32,431 nucleotides of DNA from an uncultured Clostridia bacterium (GTDB lineage Bacteria; Bacillota; Clostridia; TANB77; CAG-508): the NCBI GenBank assembly GCA_944387395.1, contig CALXEU010000043.1:1-32431 (forward strand), written 5' to 3'. Below, piece after piece: positions 8,801-17,217 of the stretch (position 1 is the stretch's first letter; each line of letters starts with the position of its first letter). The position numbers and the translations under genes are program-made. The notes under the pieces were generated by a model that saw only the letters and a program-made list of their open reading frames with translations, was not told where the DNA came from and did not search any database.

Positions 8801-8959
8801 TTTAAAGACGACGCTAAAGAAGTTGCAAAAGGCTTTGAATGTGGACTTCAAATTGAAAACTATAATGATATTCAAGAAGGAGATATTATTGAAGTATTTG
8901 TAATGGAAGAAGTTAAGCGTACAAAAAAATCTAAATCAAATGAGAGTACAAATGCATAA
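5831..8959 (+). CDS. infB: Translation initiation factor IF-2
   Basis: 1042 residues, longer than B. subtilis IF-2 (about 716). This GTPase places initiator tRNA on the 30S subunit. Order: a first IF2N helical domain (about 1-55, [20 protein letters not shown]); a long Lys/Glu-rich linker (about 60-240); an Asn/Gly/Arg-rich stretch (about 245-335); a second IF2N domain (about 455-510). Then comes the GTPase with GHVDHGKTS (G1, about 541-549), DTPGHE (G3) and NKID (G4), followed by domains II, III and IV. Start: TTG at 5831 gives the family's MGKIK N-terminus, 11 nt after AGGAGG; a GTG at 5819 overlaps that site. The extra length lies entirely in the disordered linker. Confidence 0.97.
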   Translation: MGKIKIYEIAKELDVASKEIVEKAKELGINVSSHLSSIEEADAEKIRKLYSNKPVNKGNKQESKESKKEEKRENKKTSKKEEPVIIRREVILNDETENKKEESKKKEDAKDIGFVKRKNNSDYNIVYRNKATKPLTVSELFGLNKKEEKKDEKEKNIQEDKKAEQTEPKKEQKIDVKPETKEKTNIVEKTEKKEEKIEVKVENKISEEKVHEVKTESMLEKKNAEGNRTNKTPNFVDSNNTKTRQQANNAQRNNGYNTNNNYNNRQNNYAKNGQSHEGFRPNNNRFNNNQNNGYNNRNNNFNKNNRNNREEGNFRNNGNFRPNNNFARNNNRPMDEKRIEKKINDILETEIVEKENQRDYSTRASFKAKNNNKYEEKTNRQNKIRRNNGDGEYDESKLKNLKQVDRLSNMFNDQDGGMLDYYDLAKGKKGKRKNQKNQEERNKQKIFKLTEITIPENISVKDLAAELKKTSSEVITKLMSLGIMASINQELDFDTAFLVASEFGVTANKKETVKEEDILFDESEDKEEDLVQRPPVVVVMGHVDHGKTSLLDAIRKTNVIEGEAGGITQHIGAYKVSINGREITFLDTPGHEAFTNMRARGAQITDVAILVVAADDGIMPQTVEAINHAKAANIPIIVAINKIDVPGANPEKVKQELMKYELVPEEWGGNTVCVEISAKKNINIDQLLEMVLLVSDMQDLKVNPNKQAKGVVIEARLDKSRGPIASVLVQRGKLDAGDTIVVGTTIGRIRAMKDDKGKKVKSAGPSTPVEIMGLTKVPEAGDIFYEVKDEKMAKHLIERRERTAREEAMNAYNKVTLNNLFEQMANADLKTLNIIVKADVQGTAEALKQSLEKLSDEEVQVKVIHAVAGAISESDVNLAKAAKAIIIGFNVRPNNIAKEIAEKQEVEIKLYSVIYQALEDVEAAMNGMLDPVYEEKVIGNVEVRQTFKISNVGTIAGGYVKDGKVERNAGVRVIRENVVIHEGKLASLKRFKDDAKEVAKGFECGLQIENYNDIQEGDIIEVFVMEEVKRTKKSKSNESTNA

Positions 8960-8989
8960 ATTGTATTTAAAAGAAAGGAAAAGCAAACG

Positions 8990-9370
8990 ATGAGTAATAA
9001 AAACGAAGCAAGACTTGGAAGGGTTAATGAGGAATTAAAAAAGGCTCTAAGTCAAATTATAACTTATGAACTTAAAAATCCTGATGTAACAGGAATGATT
9101 AGTGTAACAAGAGTAAAAGTTACTCCGGATTTAAAATATGCTAAAGTATATGTAAGTATGTTAAATTCAAAAAGTGTAGACAAAACAATGAATGGATTAA
9201 AGGAATCAGCAGGATTTCTTAGATCTGCTTTGGCAAAATCGGTAAATTTAAGAATTACTCCTGAACTTGTATTTGAATATGACGATTCAATCCAAAATGG
9301 AGAAAGAATCGAAAATATTTTAAAGGAAATCAGTAAAAAAGATGAAGAACTAAAAAACAAAAACAAATAA
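8990..9370 (+). CDS. rbfA: Ribosome-binding factor A
   Basis: 126 residues, normal for RbfA, a 30S maturation factor with a type-II KH fold. Visible motifs: RLGRVNEELKKALSQII at the N-terminus, DPV-type NPDVTGMISVTRVKVTPDLKYAKVYVS, and RITPELVFEYDDSIQNGERIENIL. An AAAGGAAAAG site precedes the ATG. It sits 30 nt after infB, and a strong hairpin follows before nrnA. Confidence 0.95.
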   Translation: MSNKNEARLGRVNEELKKALSQIITYELKNPDVTGMISVTRVKVTPDLKYAKVYVSMLNSKSVDKTMNGLKESAGFLRSALAKSVNLRITPELVFEYDDSIQNGERIENILKEISKKDEELKNKNK

Positions 9371-9395
9371 AAGAAGTAGGAAAATCCTACTTCTT
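9371..9395 (+). promoter_or_regulatory. Intercistronic hairpin between rbfA and nrnA
   Basis: Perfect 11-bp stem AAGAAGTAGGA/TCCTACTTCTT with a 3-nt loop, starting right after the rbfA stop. The downstream sequence is AGTAAAGGAG with no U-run, so it is unlikely to terminate transcription. It may protect the upstream mRNA 3' end or mark a processing site. Confidence 0.5.
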
Positions 9396-9410
9396 AGTAA
9401 AGGAGAGACA

Positions 9411-10361
9411 ATGACTTTAGATAATATATTAGAAGAGATTAATAAGGCAAATTCTATTGTATTGTTAGCACACGAAAATCCAGATGGAGATGCAATAGGA
9501 TCGTGCCTAGCAATGAAATTAGCATTAGAAGAATTAGGAAAAAAAGCAGATTTAATTATGCCAGAATACCCACAAGAATTTGAAATATTGCCAGGTGCAA
9601 ATGAAATAATAAAAGAATCAAATATAAAAAATTATGATTTAGCAATTGCTCTTGATTGTGCATCAATCAAATTATTAGGAAATTGTGAAGAATACTTTAA
9701 TGGTGCTAAAGTTAAAATAGTAATAGACCATCATAGTAGCAATACCATGTATGGAGATTTTAACTATGTTGATCAAGATGCACCGGCAGTTTGCCAGCTA
9801 TTACTAGTTGTGCTAGGATACTTCAAAGCCCAAGTTACAAAGGATATAGGAACTTGTATATTAACAGGAATAATAACAGATACTGGTGGATTTAGGTATG
9901 AGTCAGTAACTGCAGAAACATTTAGATTTGTTGCAGATCTTTACGATAAAGGTGTAAAAGTTTCTAAAATATATCAACAAGTATTTGGAAGTAAGCCTAG
10001 AGCAAAATTTGAGTTACATAGATTAGCACAAGATAGAATTGAATTCTTAGAAGATGAAAAAGTTGCTTATACATATATAACACGAGAAGATGAAGAAAGA
10101 TTTGGTTGTAAAAATGGTGATCATGATGGAATAGTAGAAGAAGGAAGAGATGTTGAAGGAGTGGAAGTATCTATATTTTTAAGAGAAACTCCTAAGGGAA
10201 TAAAAGGTTCGCTTCGTTCTAAAAATTATGTAAATGTTTCACAAGTAGCTATGATGTTTGGCGGTGGAGGTCACATAAGAGCAGCAGGACTTACAGTACA
10301 AGGATCAATGGATCAAATAAAAGCTCAAATTTTAAATGCAGTAAGAACATATTTAAAATAA
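9411..10361 (+). CDS. nrnA: DHH-family nanoRNase / pAp phosphatase NrnA
   Basis: 316 residues, the usual NrnA length. NrnA degrades 2-5 nt RNAs and, in B. subtilis, also dephosphorylates pAp. The DHH catalytic motifs are intact: LLAHENPDGDAIGS (about 18-31), ALDCAS, VIDHHSSN (about 108-115) and the DTGGFRYESV segment. The C-terminal DHHA1 substrate-binding domain carries FGGGGHIRAAG. It is common between rbfA and truB in Firmicutes. AGGAGA precedes the ATG, and truB begins 20 nt downstream. Confidence 0.93.
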   Translation: MTLDNILEEINKANSIVLLAHENPDGDAIGSCLAMKLALEELGKKADLIMPEYPQEFEILPGANEIIKESNIKNYDLAIALDCASIKLLGNCEEYFNGAKVKIVIDHHSSNTMYGDFNYVDQDAPAVCQLLLVVLGYFKAQVTKDIGTCILTGIITDTGGFRYESVTAETFRFVADLYDKGVKVSKIYQQVFGSKPRAKFELHRLAQDRIEFLEDEKVAYTYITREDEERFGCKNGDHDGIVEEGRDVEGVEVSIFLRETPKGIKGSLRSKNYVNVSQVAMMFGGGGHIRAAGLTVQGSMDQIKAQILNAVRTYLK

Positions 10362-10380
10362 ACAAATAAAGGTAAAGCAA

Positions 10381-11271
10381 ATGAACGGAATTGTTTTAAT
10401 AAATAAGGAAAAAGAATATACATCACATGATGTTGTTGCCATTGTAAAAAGAATAACTAAGTCAAAAGTGGGACACACTGGAACATTAGATCCTAATGCA
10501 ACAGGTGTATTACCACTTTTGCTTGGTGATGCAACAAAAATATGCAAATATTTAATAAATCATGATAAAACTTATGAAGTTGTCTTAGAATTAGGAACTA
10601 AAACAACCACAGCAGATTCAGAAGGGGATATTATAGAACAAAGAGAAGTACCTACAAAAATATTTGAAGATATAAATTATGTAGAGGAAATATTAAATAC
10701 TTTTTTGGGAAAAAGTATGCAAACTCCTCCTATTTATTCTGCAATTAAAGTAAATGGGAAAAAACTATATGATTATGCAAGACAAGGTGAAAAGATAGAA
10801 GTAAAACCAAGACAAATAGAAATATATTCAATAAAACTAAATAGAATAAATGAAGAAGCAAATCAAATATATTTTACCGTAGAGTGCTCAAAAGGAACAT
10901 ATATCAGAAGTCTATGCGAAGACATTGCAGAAAAGTTACATACAGTTGGATTTATGAAAGAATTAAATAGAGTAAAAGTTGGAGAATTTTATATAGAAGA
11001 CTCTTTAAAAATAAATGATTTTGAACAAAGAATAGAGAAAAAAGATTTGTCATGTATAATTAGTATAGAAAAAATGTTTATAAACTATCCTTGCATAAAT
11101 TTACCCAAAGAATATATTAAAGCTTATACAAACGGTGTTTCAGTAAATACTAAAACATTTGAAGCAAAAGATTGTATAGATGGAGTATACAAAGTCTATG
11201 AAAACAAAAAATTCATAGGGTTAGGGGTTATAAAGGATAGAAAATTAAAAAGAGACTTGTTTTTAGGTTAA
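10381..11271 (+). CDS. truB: tRNA pseudouridine-55 synthase TruB
   Basis: 296 residues. TruB makes pseudouridine 55 in the T-loop of tRNAs. The catalytic motif GHTGTLDPNATGVLPL (about 32-47) contains the essential Asp. Also visible are YEVVLELGTKTTTADSEGD, TPPIYSAIKVNGKKLYDYAR and GTYIRSLCEDIA. The C-terminal part resembles a short PUA-like extension. AAAGGTAAAGCAA precedes the ATG. It is the last gene of the operon; no convincing terminator follows before the convergent XRE gene. Confidence 0.96.
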   Translation: MNGIVLINKEKEYTSHDVVAIVKRITKSKVGHTGTLDPNATGVLPLLLGDATKICKYLINHDKTYEVVLELGTKTTTADSEGDIIEQREVPTKIFEDINYVEEILNTFLGKSMQTPPIYSAIKVNGKKLYDYARQGEKIEVKPRQIEIYSIKLNRINEEANQIYFTVECSKGTYIRSLCEDIAEKLHTVGFMKELNRVKVGEFYIEDSLKINDFEQRIEKKDLSCIISIEKMFINYPCINLPKEYIKAYTNGVSVNTKTFEAKDCIDGVYKVYENKKFIGLGVIKDRKLKRDLFLG

Positions 11272-11338
11272 AATTATAAAAAGAATAAAAACTAGATTTA
11301 TAATAATAGTATAAAATAGATAATGAAAAAGTTTTTTC

Positions 11339-11545
11339 TTAAGCAATATTTTGAGTTAATATTTTTATATATTGACCGATTTCTTCATCGGTTAAATTTA
11401 ATTCATTTATTAACTTTTTAAGTATATCTCTTCTTGGAAAAGCTCTTTCATTATCTATTCTAACATATTGTCTTAAACTAATACCCAGTCTTTCTGACAT
11501 TTCTTCTTGTGTTAAATTCAAGGATTTCCTTTTTTCCTGAATCAT
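11339..11545 (-). CDS. Small XRE-family (Cro/C1-type) regulator
   Basis: 68 residues, essentially one helix-turn-helix domain: IQEKRKSLNLTQEEMSERLG then ISLRQYVRIDNERAFPRRDIL, matching HTH_3 with the recognition helix around SLRQYVRIDN. The C-terminal helix (INELNLTDEEIGQYIKIL) could dimerise. Start: GAGGTG lies 9 nt before the ATG at 11545; a GTG at 11557 overlaps that site. A 15-bp palindrome lies about 50 nt upstream, a possible autoregulatory operator. No partner toxin or phage genes adjoin, so its targets are unknown. Confidence 0.85.
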   Translation of the reverse strand: MIQEKRKSLNLTQEEMSERLGISLRQYVRIDNERAFPRRDILKKLINELNLTDEEIGQYIKILTQNIA

Positions 11546-11596
11546 AAATAAAATCACCTCACATAGTTATTATCATAAAATGTCGAAAAATAATAT

Positions 11597-11611
11597 TGAC
11601 TTTTAAAGTCA
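11597..11611. promoter_or_regulatory. 15-bp palindrome, candidate operator
   Basis: TGACTTT-T-AAAGTCA is a perfect dyad between the XRE gene (minus strand) and the 61-residue gene (plus strand). On the plus strand TTGACT (11596-11601) lies 17 nt before TGTAAT, so the dyad may overlap a promoter. Binding by the adjacent XRE protein is a guess from position. Confidence 0.4.
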
Positions 11612-11691
11612 TATTAAATGTAATTTTAAACATAAAATAAAGAAAACATATTAATACTAACATTTTTTTATTTTGAATAATACATGGTTTT

Positions 11692-11723
11692 ATTATTTTG
11701 TAATGTATTGATAACAAAATAAT
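11692..11723. repeat. 10-bp inverted repeat upstream of the 61-residue gene
   Basis: ATTATTTTGT (11692-11701) and ACAAAATAAT (11714-11723) are perfect inverted arms around a 12-nt centre. A TATAAT at 11734-11739 follows, so the repeat overlaps the expected -35 region of that promoter and could bind a regulator. Confidence 0.45.
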
Positions 11724-11811
11724 ATTGTGGTAGTATAATATCTAAAAATAAATTAAAAGCAGAATGTTTATAGTAATTATAATTCATATGAGAGGGGAGT
11801 ATAAGTAATAA

Positions 11812-11997
11812 ATGAAAATATATGATAACATTGGAAGTATAAGACTTTTAAACATAAAAGTAATAAGAAACGATGACAAAATAATATATGAGGGAATGGT
11901 AGAAGATGCACCAGATGAGATAAAAAAAATGTGCTATTCAAAAATACTTATTGATGACGAAGGTTTTACAAATTTGTATGTGTATGATGAACAATGA
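11812..11997 (+). CDS. Conserved-looking small protein, unknown function
   Basis: 61 residues. Pattern: MKIYDNIGSIRLLNIKVIR, a charged turn, YEGMVEDAPDEIKKMCYSKI, then a strand-rich C-terminus with NLYVYDEQ. It looks like a compact alpha/beta soluble protein with no signal or membrane segment. GAGGGGAG lies 12 nt before the ATG, and a TATAAT at 11734-11739 provides a likely -10. I do not recognise a family. Its own promoter region, flanked by palindromes, suggests regulated expression. Confidence 0.55.
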   Translation: MKIYDNIGSIRLLNIKVIRNDDKIIYEGMVEDAPDEIKKMCYSKILIDDEGFTNLYVYDEQ

Positions 11998-12105
11998 AAT
12001 AGATAAATGATATATATTTAAGAATACTCCAGAAATTCACACACTATTCATAATTTAGTGTTATATTATTTTATCGAGTAATTTTTAGAAAGGATAGAAG
12101 TAACA

Positions 12106-13869
12106 ATGATTAAATTATTAAAAAATCTAGGAAAAAAAGAATGGCTATTAATTTTAGTTTCTTTAATACTTATTATAGCACAAGTTTGGCTTGAATTAAA
12201 AATGCCAGATTATATGTCTGAAATTACAGTGCTTGTTCAAACTAAAGGTAGTCAAATGTCGGAAATATTAAAAAATGGAGCGTATATGATGGGATGTGCG
12301 CTTGGTAGTCTAATTTCTGCGGTTATAGTAGGATATCTTGTTTCAACAATTTCGGCTACATTATCATTAAAAATTAGAAAAAAGTTATTTACAAAAGTTG
12401 AAAATTTAGCAATGCATGAAATAAAATCATTTTCAACTAGTAGTTTAATAACTAGAACTACAAACGATATAACACAAATTCAAATGTTGGTAGCTATGGG
12501 ATTACAGCTCATGATTAAGGCACCAATTACAGTTGTTTGGGCAATAACTAAAATTTTAAACAAGAGTTGGCAGTGGAGTGCAGTTACTGCTGTTGCAGTT
12601 ACAGTATTACTTGGAGTTATTGCTACTATAATTTCAATTGTTTCATCAAAGTTCAAGATTGTTCAAAAATTAATAGATAAAATTAATGGTGTAACACGTG
12701 AAAATTTAACAGGAATAAGAGTTGTTAGAGCTTTTAATGCAGAGAAATACCAAGAAAACAAATTTGAAGCGGTAAATGAGAAACTTACAAATCAACAATT
12801 GTTTAACCAAAAGGTATTGGCAGTGCTTTCTCCTGTAATGTATTTAGTAATGTATGCTATTACACTAGCAATTTATATTGTAGGAGCATATTTAATAAAG
12901 GATGCAGGTTTTGCAGATAAAATAGTTTTATTTGGAGACATGGTTGTCTTTAGTTCTTATGCAATGCAAGTTATAATGGCGTTTTTAATGCTTGCAATGA
13001 TATTTATGATGTTGCCACGTGCACAGGTATCTGCAAATCGTATTAATGAAGTATTAGAAACAGAAATTACAATAAAAGATGGAAAAATAGATACAGACAC
13101 AACAAATGAAAAAGGAACAGTAGAATTTAGAAATGTAGATTTTAAGTATCCAGATGGTGATGATTATTTATTAAAGAATATATCTTTCAAGGTAAATAAA
13201 GGAGAAACAGTAGCATTTATTGGCTCAACTGGAAGCGGAAAATCTAGTTTAATTAATTTAATACCTAGATTTTATGATACAACAAATGGAGAGGTTTTTG
13301 TTGACGGGGTAAATGTAAAAGAATATAAACAAGAGTTTTTACATAATAAATTAGGATATGTTTCTCAAAGAGCAGTATTGTTTAATGATTCTGTTATAAA
13401 TAACGTTGCTTATGGGGAAAATGGTCAAGGTCAAATAACAGAAGAAAATGTAAAAAAAGCAATAGAAGTAGCTCAGGCCAAGGATTTTATTGAAAAAATG
13501 GACGATGGATATCAGACACACATTTCACAAGGTGGAACTAATGTATCTGGAGGTCAAAAACAAAGAATTTCAATTGCAAGAGCTATTGCAAGAAATCCAG
13601 AAATATATATTTTCGATGATAGCTTCTCAGCATTAGATTATAAAACAGATAGTATTGTAAGAAAAGAACTAAAAAAATACACAAATGGAGCAACCATTTT
13701 AATCGTCGCACAAAGAATTGGAACTATAATGAATGCGGATAAGATTATAGTTTTAGATGAAGGAAAGATTGTAGGAATGGGTAAACACAAAGAATTATTG
13801 CAAATTTGTGAAGTATATAAGCAGATTGCCTTGTCGCAATTATCAGAGGAGGAATTGAAAAATGAATAA
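12106..13869 (+). CDS. ABC exporter half-transporter with degenerate ATP site
   Basis: 587 residues: an N-terminal six-helix type-IV exporter membrane domain (about 10-310) and a C-terminal nucleotide-binding domain. Walker A is GSTGSGKSS (about 374-382) and the signature VSGGQKQR (about 480). Walker B reads IFDDSFSALD, with Asp where the catalytic Glu normally stands, and the switch is AQRI with Gln for His. This is the pattern of the degenerate subunit of heterodimeric exporters such as TmrAB and BmrCD. The partner gene overlaps by 8 nt. Substrate (drug, lipid or peptide) cannot be told from sequence. AAAGGATAG precedes the ATG. Confidence 0.93.
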   Translation: MIKLLKNLGKKEWLLILVSLILIIAQVWLELKMPDYMSEITVLVQTKGSQMSEILKNGAYMMGCALGSLISAVIVGYLVSTISATLSLKIRKKLFTKVENLAMHEIKSFSTSSLITRTTNDITQIQMLVAMGLQLMIKAPITVVWAITKILNKSWQWSAVTAVAVTVLLGVIATIISIVSSKFKIVQKLIDKINGVTRENLTGIRVVRAFNAEKYQENKFEAVNEKLTNQQLFNQKVLAVLSPVMYLVMYAITLAIYIVGAYLIKDAGFADKIVLFGDMVVFSSYAMQVIMAFLMLAMIFMMLPRAQVSANRINEVLETEITIKDGKIDTDTTNEKGTVEFRNVDFKYPDGDDYLLKNISFKVNKGETVAFIGSTGSGKSSLINLIPRFYDTTNGEVFVDGVNVKEYKQEFLHNKLGYVSQRAVLFNDSVINNVAYGENGQGQITEENVKKAIEVAQAKDFIEKMDDGYQTHISQGGTNVSGGQKQRISIARAIARNPEIYIFDDSFSALDYKTDSIVRKELKKYTNGATILIVAQRIGTIMNADKIIVLDEGKIVGMGKHKELLQICEVYKQIALSQLSEEELKNE

Positions 13870-15688
13870 TGACAGAACAAACAGACCTCCTAGAGGAAGA
13901 TTTGGAGGCCCTGGAATGAGTGCCCCTGCCGAAAAGGCAAAAGATTTTAAAGGAGCAATTAAAAGATTATTTTCTGAGCTAAAAGGTTTTAGACTTTTAA
14001 TTCTTGTAGCATTGGTTTTAGCAATATTTGGATCTATATTATCAATAATGTCACCGAATAGACTGGCAGATTTAACAAACGAAATTTCTGCAGGGTTAAC
14101 AGCTGAAATGAATATGGATAAAATAAAAAGTATATCTATATTTATAGCAGGACCTTATATATTTAGTGCATTGTTCACTTTTATACAGTCAATTTGTATG
14201 ACTCATGTTGCAAATAAATTTGCACAGATGTTAAGAAGCAGAATTTCTGTTAAAATTAATAAGTTGCCATTAAAGTATTATGATAAAAACTCAATAGGAG
14301 ATATACTTTCAAGAGTAACTAATGATGTCGATACCATAGCACAGAGTATGCATCAATCATTAGCAACACTTGTAAGTTCTACAACCTTATTTATTGGAAC
14401 AATAATAATGATGTTTTATACTAACTGGGTTATGGCAATTACTGCAATACTTGCAAGTTTTATTGGGTTTGTACTTATGTTTTTAATACTTTCAAAATCT
14501 CAAAAGTACTTTGTTGCAAGACAAGAAGAATTAGGAGCTCTAAATGGACATATAGAGGAAATATATTCAGGACTAAATGTTGTTAAGGTATATAATGGAA
14601 TGAAAAAGGCTGATGAAGAATTTGACAAATTAAATAAAAAAGTATATGAAGCAAATAGAAAAAGTCAGTTCTTATCGGGATTAATGCAACCAATAATGAA
14701 CTTTATAGGAAATTTTGGTTATGTAGCAGTTTGTATTGTTGGAGCTTTACTTACAATGAATAATATAATATCATTTGGAGTAATAGTTGCATTTATAGTT
14801 TATGTAAGACTATTTACATCGCCTCTTTCACAAATAGCACAGGCAATGACATCACTTCAAACAACTGCAGCTGCATCTGAGCGTGTATTTGAGTTTGTTG
14901 ATGAAGAAGAGATGGCTGATGAAAGCAATCTAACTAAAAAATTAGATAAGAAGGACGTAAAGGGAACTGTTGAGTTCCAAAATGTTGTATTTAAATATGA
15001 TGATAATGATAAACCAACAATAAATAATTTTAGCACCATTGCAAAGCCTGGTCAAAAGGTTGCAATTGTTGGTCCTACTGGGGCAGGTAAAACAACACTT
15101 GTAAATTTACTTATGAAATTCTATGATATAAATTCTGGAGATATAAAGATAGAAGGAGTATCAATTAAAGAATTAACTAGAGAAAACGTTCATAGTCTAT
15201 TTACAATGGTATTACAAGATACATGGCTTTTTGACGGAACAGTAAAGGAAAATATAGTTTATAATAATAAAAATATATCAGATGAACAGGTAGAAAAAGT
15301 ATGTAAAACTGTTGGATTGGAACATTTTATAAAAACATTGCCAAAAGGAATACATACAGTTTTGTCAGATAATGATAGTGTTTCTGCAGGTCAAAAACAA
15401 TTATTAACAATTGCAAGAGGAATTTTGCAGGATACTCCATTTTTAATATTGGATGAGGCAACCTCTAATGTAGATACTAGAACAGAGGAGCTTGTTCAAA
15501 AAGCAATGGATAAGTTAACAGAAGGAAGAACATCTTTTATAATAGCACATAGATTATCAACAATAAAAAATGCAGATTTAATTTTAGTTGTAAGAGATGG
15601 TAATATTGTTGAACAAGGAAATCATGAGCAATTAATGGAGAAAAAAGGATTTTATGCAGATTTGTATAATAGTCAATTTGAATTATAA
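13862..15688 (+). CDS. ABC exporter half-transporter, catalytic partner
   Basis: 608 residues: an Arg/Pro/Gly-rich cytoplasmic tail (RPPRGRFGGPG), six membrane helices, then the nucleotide-binding domain. Walker A GPTGAGKTT (about 403), Walker B LILDEATSNVD with catalytic Glu, and switch AHRL with His are canonical. The signature is the weaker VSAGQ instead of LSGGQ. Pairing with the upstream subunit therefore gives one full site (this Walker A/B with the partner's VSGGQ) and one degenerate site. AGGAGGAATTGAAAA inside the upstream gene is its ribosome binding site, so translation is coupled. Confidence 0.94.
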   Translation: MNNDRTNRPPRGRFGGPGMSAPAEKAKDFKGAIKRLFSELKGFRLLILVALVLAIFGSILSIMSPNRLADLTNEISAGLTAEMNMDKIKSISIFIAGPYIFSALFTFIQSICMTHVANKFAQMLRSRISVKINKLPLKYYDKNSIGDILSRVTNDVDTIAQSMHQSLATLVSSTTLFIGTIIMMFYTNWVMAITAILASFIGFVLMFLILSKSQKYFVARQEELGALNGHIEEIYSGLNVVKVYNGMKKADEEFDKLNKKVYEANRKSQFLSGLMQPIMNFIGNFGYVAVCIVGALLTMNNIISFGVIVAFIVYVRLFTSPLSQIAQAMTSLQTTAAASERVFEFVDEEEMADESNLTKKLDKKDVKGTVEFQNVVFKYDDNDKPTINNFSTIAKPGQKVAIVGPTGAGKTTLVNLLMKFYDINSGDIKIEGVSIKELTRENVHSLFTMVLQDTWLFDGTVKENIVYNNKNISDEQVEKVCKTVGLEHFIKTLPKGIHTVLSDNDSVSAGQKQLLTIARGILQDTPFLILDEATSNVDTRTEELVQKAMDKLTEGRTSFIIAHRLSTIKNADLILVVRDGNIVEQGNHEQLMEKKGFYADLYNSQFEL

Positions 15689-15693
15689 AAGCT

Positions 15694-15738
15694 AAATGTA
15701 TGTATATTTTAGAATTTGTCTAAAACATACATATATTT
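15694..15738 (+). terminator. Long AT-rich hairpin after the ABC exporter operon
   Basis: Arms 15694-15713 and 15719-15738 pair over 20 positions with one mismatch and one G-T pair, around a 5-nt loop (ATTTG). The following sequence ACTTTATTTATATTAATTTTATA is T-rich but not a clean U-run, so it may be a weak terminator or an mRNA-stabilising structure. Confidence 0.5.
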
Positions 15739-15779
15739 ACTTTATTTATATTAATTTTATATTGTGAAGGAAAATAAAA

Positions 15780-16619
15780 GTGGAAGATTATAAGGAAATA
15801 GAAAGATCAATAACTAAGAGTTACCGTAAAAAAATATGGGCTAAATTTATAAAAGGAATATCTGATTTTCAGATGGTACAAGATGGCGACAAAATTGCCA
15901 TCTGTATTTCTGGTGGAAAAGATTCAATGTTAATGGCTAAGTGTTTTCAAATTCTAAAGAAATATAGTGAAACTAAATTTGAAATCGAATTTATTGTTAT
16001 GAATCCAGGTTACAACCAAGTAAATAAGAAAAAAATAATAGATAATGCTAAAATATTAAATATTCCTATTACAATGTTTGAATCAAGTATATTTGAGTCT
16101 GTTGAAAAAATAGAAGATAATCCTTGCTATGTTTGTGCAAGAATGAGAAGAGGTTATTTGTACGAAGAAGCTAAAAGACTTGGATGCAATAAAATTGCTC
16201 TAGGTCATCACTTTGATGATGTAATAGAAACAATTTTAATGGGAATGCTTTATGGAGCTCAGGTTCAAACAATGATGCCAAAATTACATAGTAAATCACA
16301 TCCAGAAATGGAGTTAATAAGGCCATTATATTATGTAAGAGAAGATGATATTATAAGCTGGGCAAATTATAACAAATTAGAGTTTATTAACTGTGCATGT
16401 AAGATAACAGAACATCGACAAATAAATAATAAAGGTAAAATTGGTTCAAAAAGGGAAAAAGTAAAAGAACTAATAAAAACTTTAAAACAAGATTATGAAA
16501 AAATAGATATGAATATTTTTAGAAGCGTTGAAAACGTAAATTTAAGTACAATTATTTCTTACAAAAAAGGTGATAAAACATATCATTTTATGGACGATTA
16601 TGATAAAGATAAAGGATAA
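15780..16619 (+). CDS. TtcA-like tRNA 2-thiolation enzyme
   Basis: 279 residues. The PP-loop ATPase motif SGGKDS (44-49) activates the target base. CYVCARMRRGYLYEEA provides the CxxC pair, and INCACK a further Cys, the arrangement that holds the Fe-S cluster in TtcA. ALGHHFDDVIETIL and LIRPLYYVREDDI are also TtcA-like. E. coli TtcA makes 2-thiocytidine at tRNA position 32; the target of clostridial homologues is less sure, so I leave the symbol blank. The start is a GTG at 15780, 9 nt after GAAGG. A tail rich in Lys and Asp follows the core. Confidence 0.85.
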   Translation: MEDYKEIERSITKSYRKKIWAKFIKGISDFQMVQDGDKIAICISGGKDSMLMAKCFQILKKYSETKFEIEFIVMNPGYNQVNKKKIIDNAKILNIPITMFESSIFESVEKIEDNPCYVCARMRRGYLYEEAKRLGCNKIALGHHFDDVIETILMGMLYGAQVQTMMPKLHSKSHPEMELIRPLYYVREDDIISWANYNKLEFINCACKITEHRQINNKGKIGSKREKVKELIKTLKQDYEKIDMNIFRSVENVNLSTIISYKKGDKTYHFMDDYDKDKG

Positions 16620-16642
16620 TTATTAATAAAATTTAATTGTGG

Positions 16643-16815
16643 AAGTACCACTATAGGTATAGTTATTAAATTTTTTGTACCTTGTTGTCGAAACCATATA
16701 ATCAAAATTAAATAAATTTAATTTTAATAGGTTTCTCCAATCGCACTCACCTAAAAGGTTCGTTTGGTCGCTACGCGGTACTGCAAACTTTCATAACTAT
16801 ACTATAGTGGTACTT
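16643..16815. repeat. 173-bp palindromic element with long terminal inverted repeats
   Basis: The arms 16643-16666 and 16793-16815 are reverse complements over 23 bases, with one extra G in the left arm. Inside are AAACC...GGTTT (about 16690 and 16731) and a perfect inner repeat AAAATTAAAT-AA-ATTTAATTTT, plus a GC-richer part (CGTTTGGTCGCTACGCGG) unlike its surroundings. No reading frame is apparent. The form fits a small non-autonomous palindromic repeat (MITE-like) or a structured RNA. No target-site duplication is obvious and no second copy was seen in the window. Confidence 0.6.
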
Positions 16816-16910
16816 TATATTTGAAAGATATTATCTAGTAAAAATATGATAAGTACTCTAAAAAATAAAAATGTAGTGTTACAATTGATGTGAAAAAAAT
16901 ATAAAAAATA

Positions 16911-16939
16911 TTGCAAATAAAAATCTGTTATGCTAGAAT
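16911..16939 (+). promoter_or_regulatory. Sigma-A promoter of pseudopilin cassette 1
   Basis: -35 TTGCAA (16911-16916), 17-nt spacer, -10 TAGAAT (16934-16939), with TATGC just before the -10. The hexamers and spacing are the same in cassette 2. Transcription would start near 16946, shortly before the leader ribosome binding site. Confidence 0.8.
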
Positions 16940-16978
16940 AAAAAAGTAATAAAAAACGCAAAGGAGAAAAGTAATAAT

Positions 16979-17059
<81 letters not shown>

Positions 17060-17114
17060 GGCTTATTTAGCAAACGCAAAAATTACTTTTCAAGAAATAA
17101 ATAAAAAATATATA

Positions 17115-17154
17115 AAGATAGAAATGTTATGACAATAACACTTCTGTCTTTTTT
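17115..17154 (+). terminator. Terminator between leader 1 and the pseudopilin gene
   Basis: Outer stem AAGATAGAA/TTCTGTCTT (one G-T pair), a one-base mismatch, inner stem TGTTAT/ATAACA, GACA loop, then T6. It lies downstream of the promoter and 64 nt before the pilin ATG, so it acts as an attenuator unless a second promoter exists. TTTGCGTT just after it is complementary to AACGCAAA just before the leader Shine-Dalgarno. Confidence 0.8.
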
Positions 17155-17217
17155 GCGTTTAAAAGGTAACTCATTCCTAAAATGAGAAAATAAAAAATGA
17201 AAGGAAGAAAAAGAAAA

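Noticed and set aside
9371-9395. Terminator between rbfA and nrnA
   Set aside because: The stem is perfect but no U-run follows; the next bases lead straight to the nrnA ribosome binding site.
16643-16815. T-box or other known riboswitch upstream of the pilin genes
   Set aside because: GGTACTGC looked superficially T-box-like, but the TGGNACCGCG core and specifier architecture are absent. No c-di-GMP-I type core was found either, although such switches often precede pilin genes.
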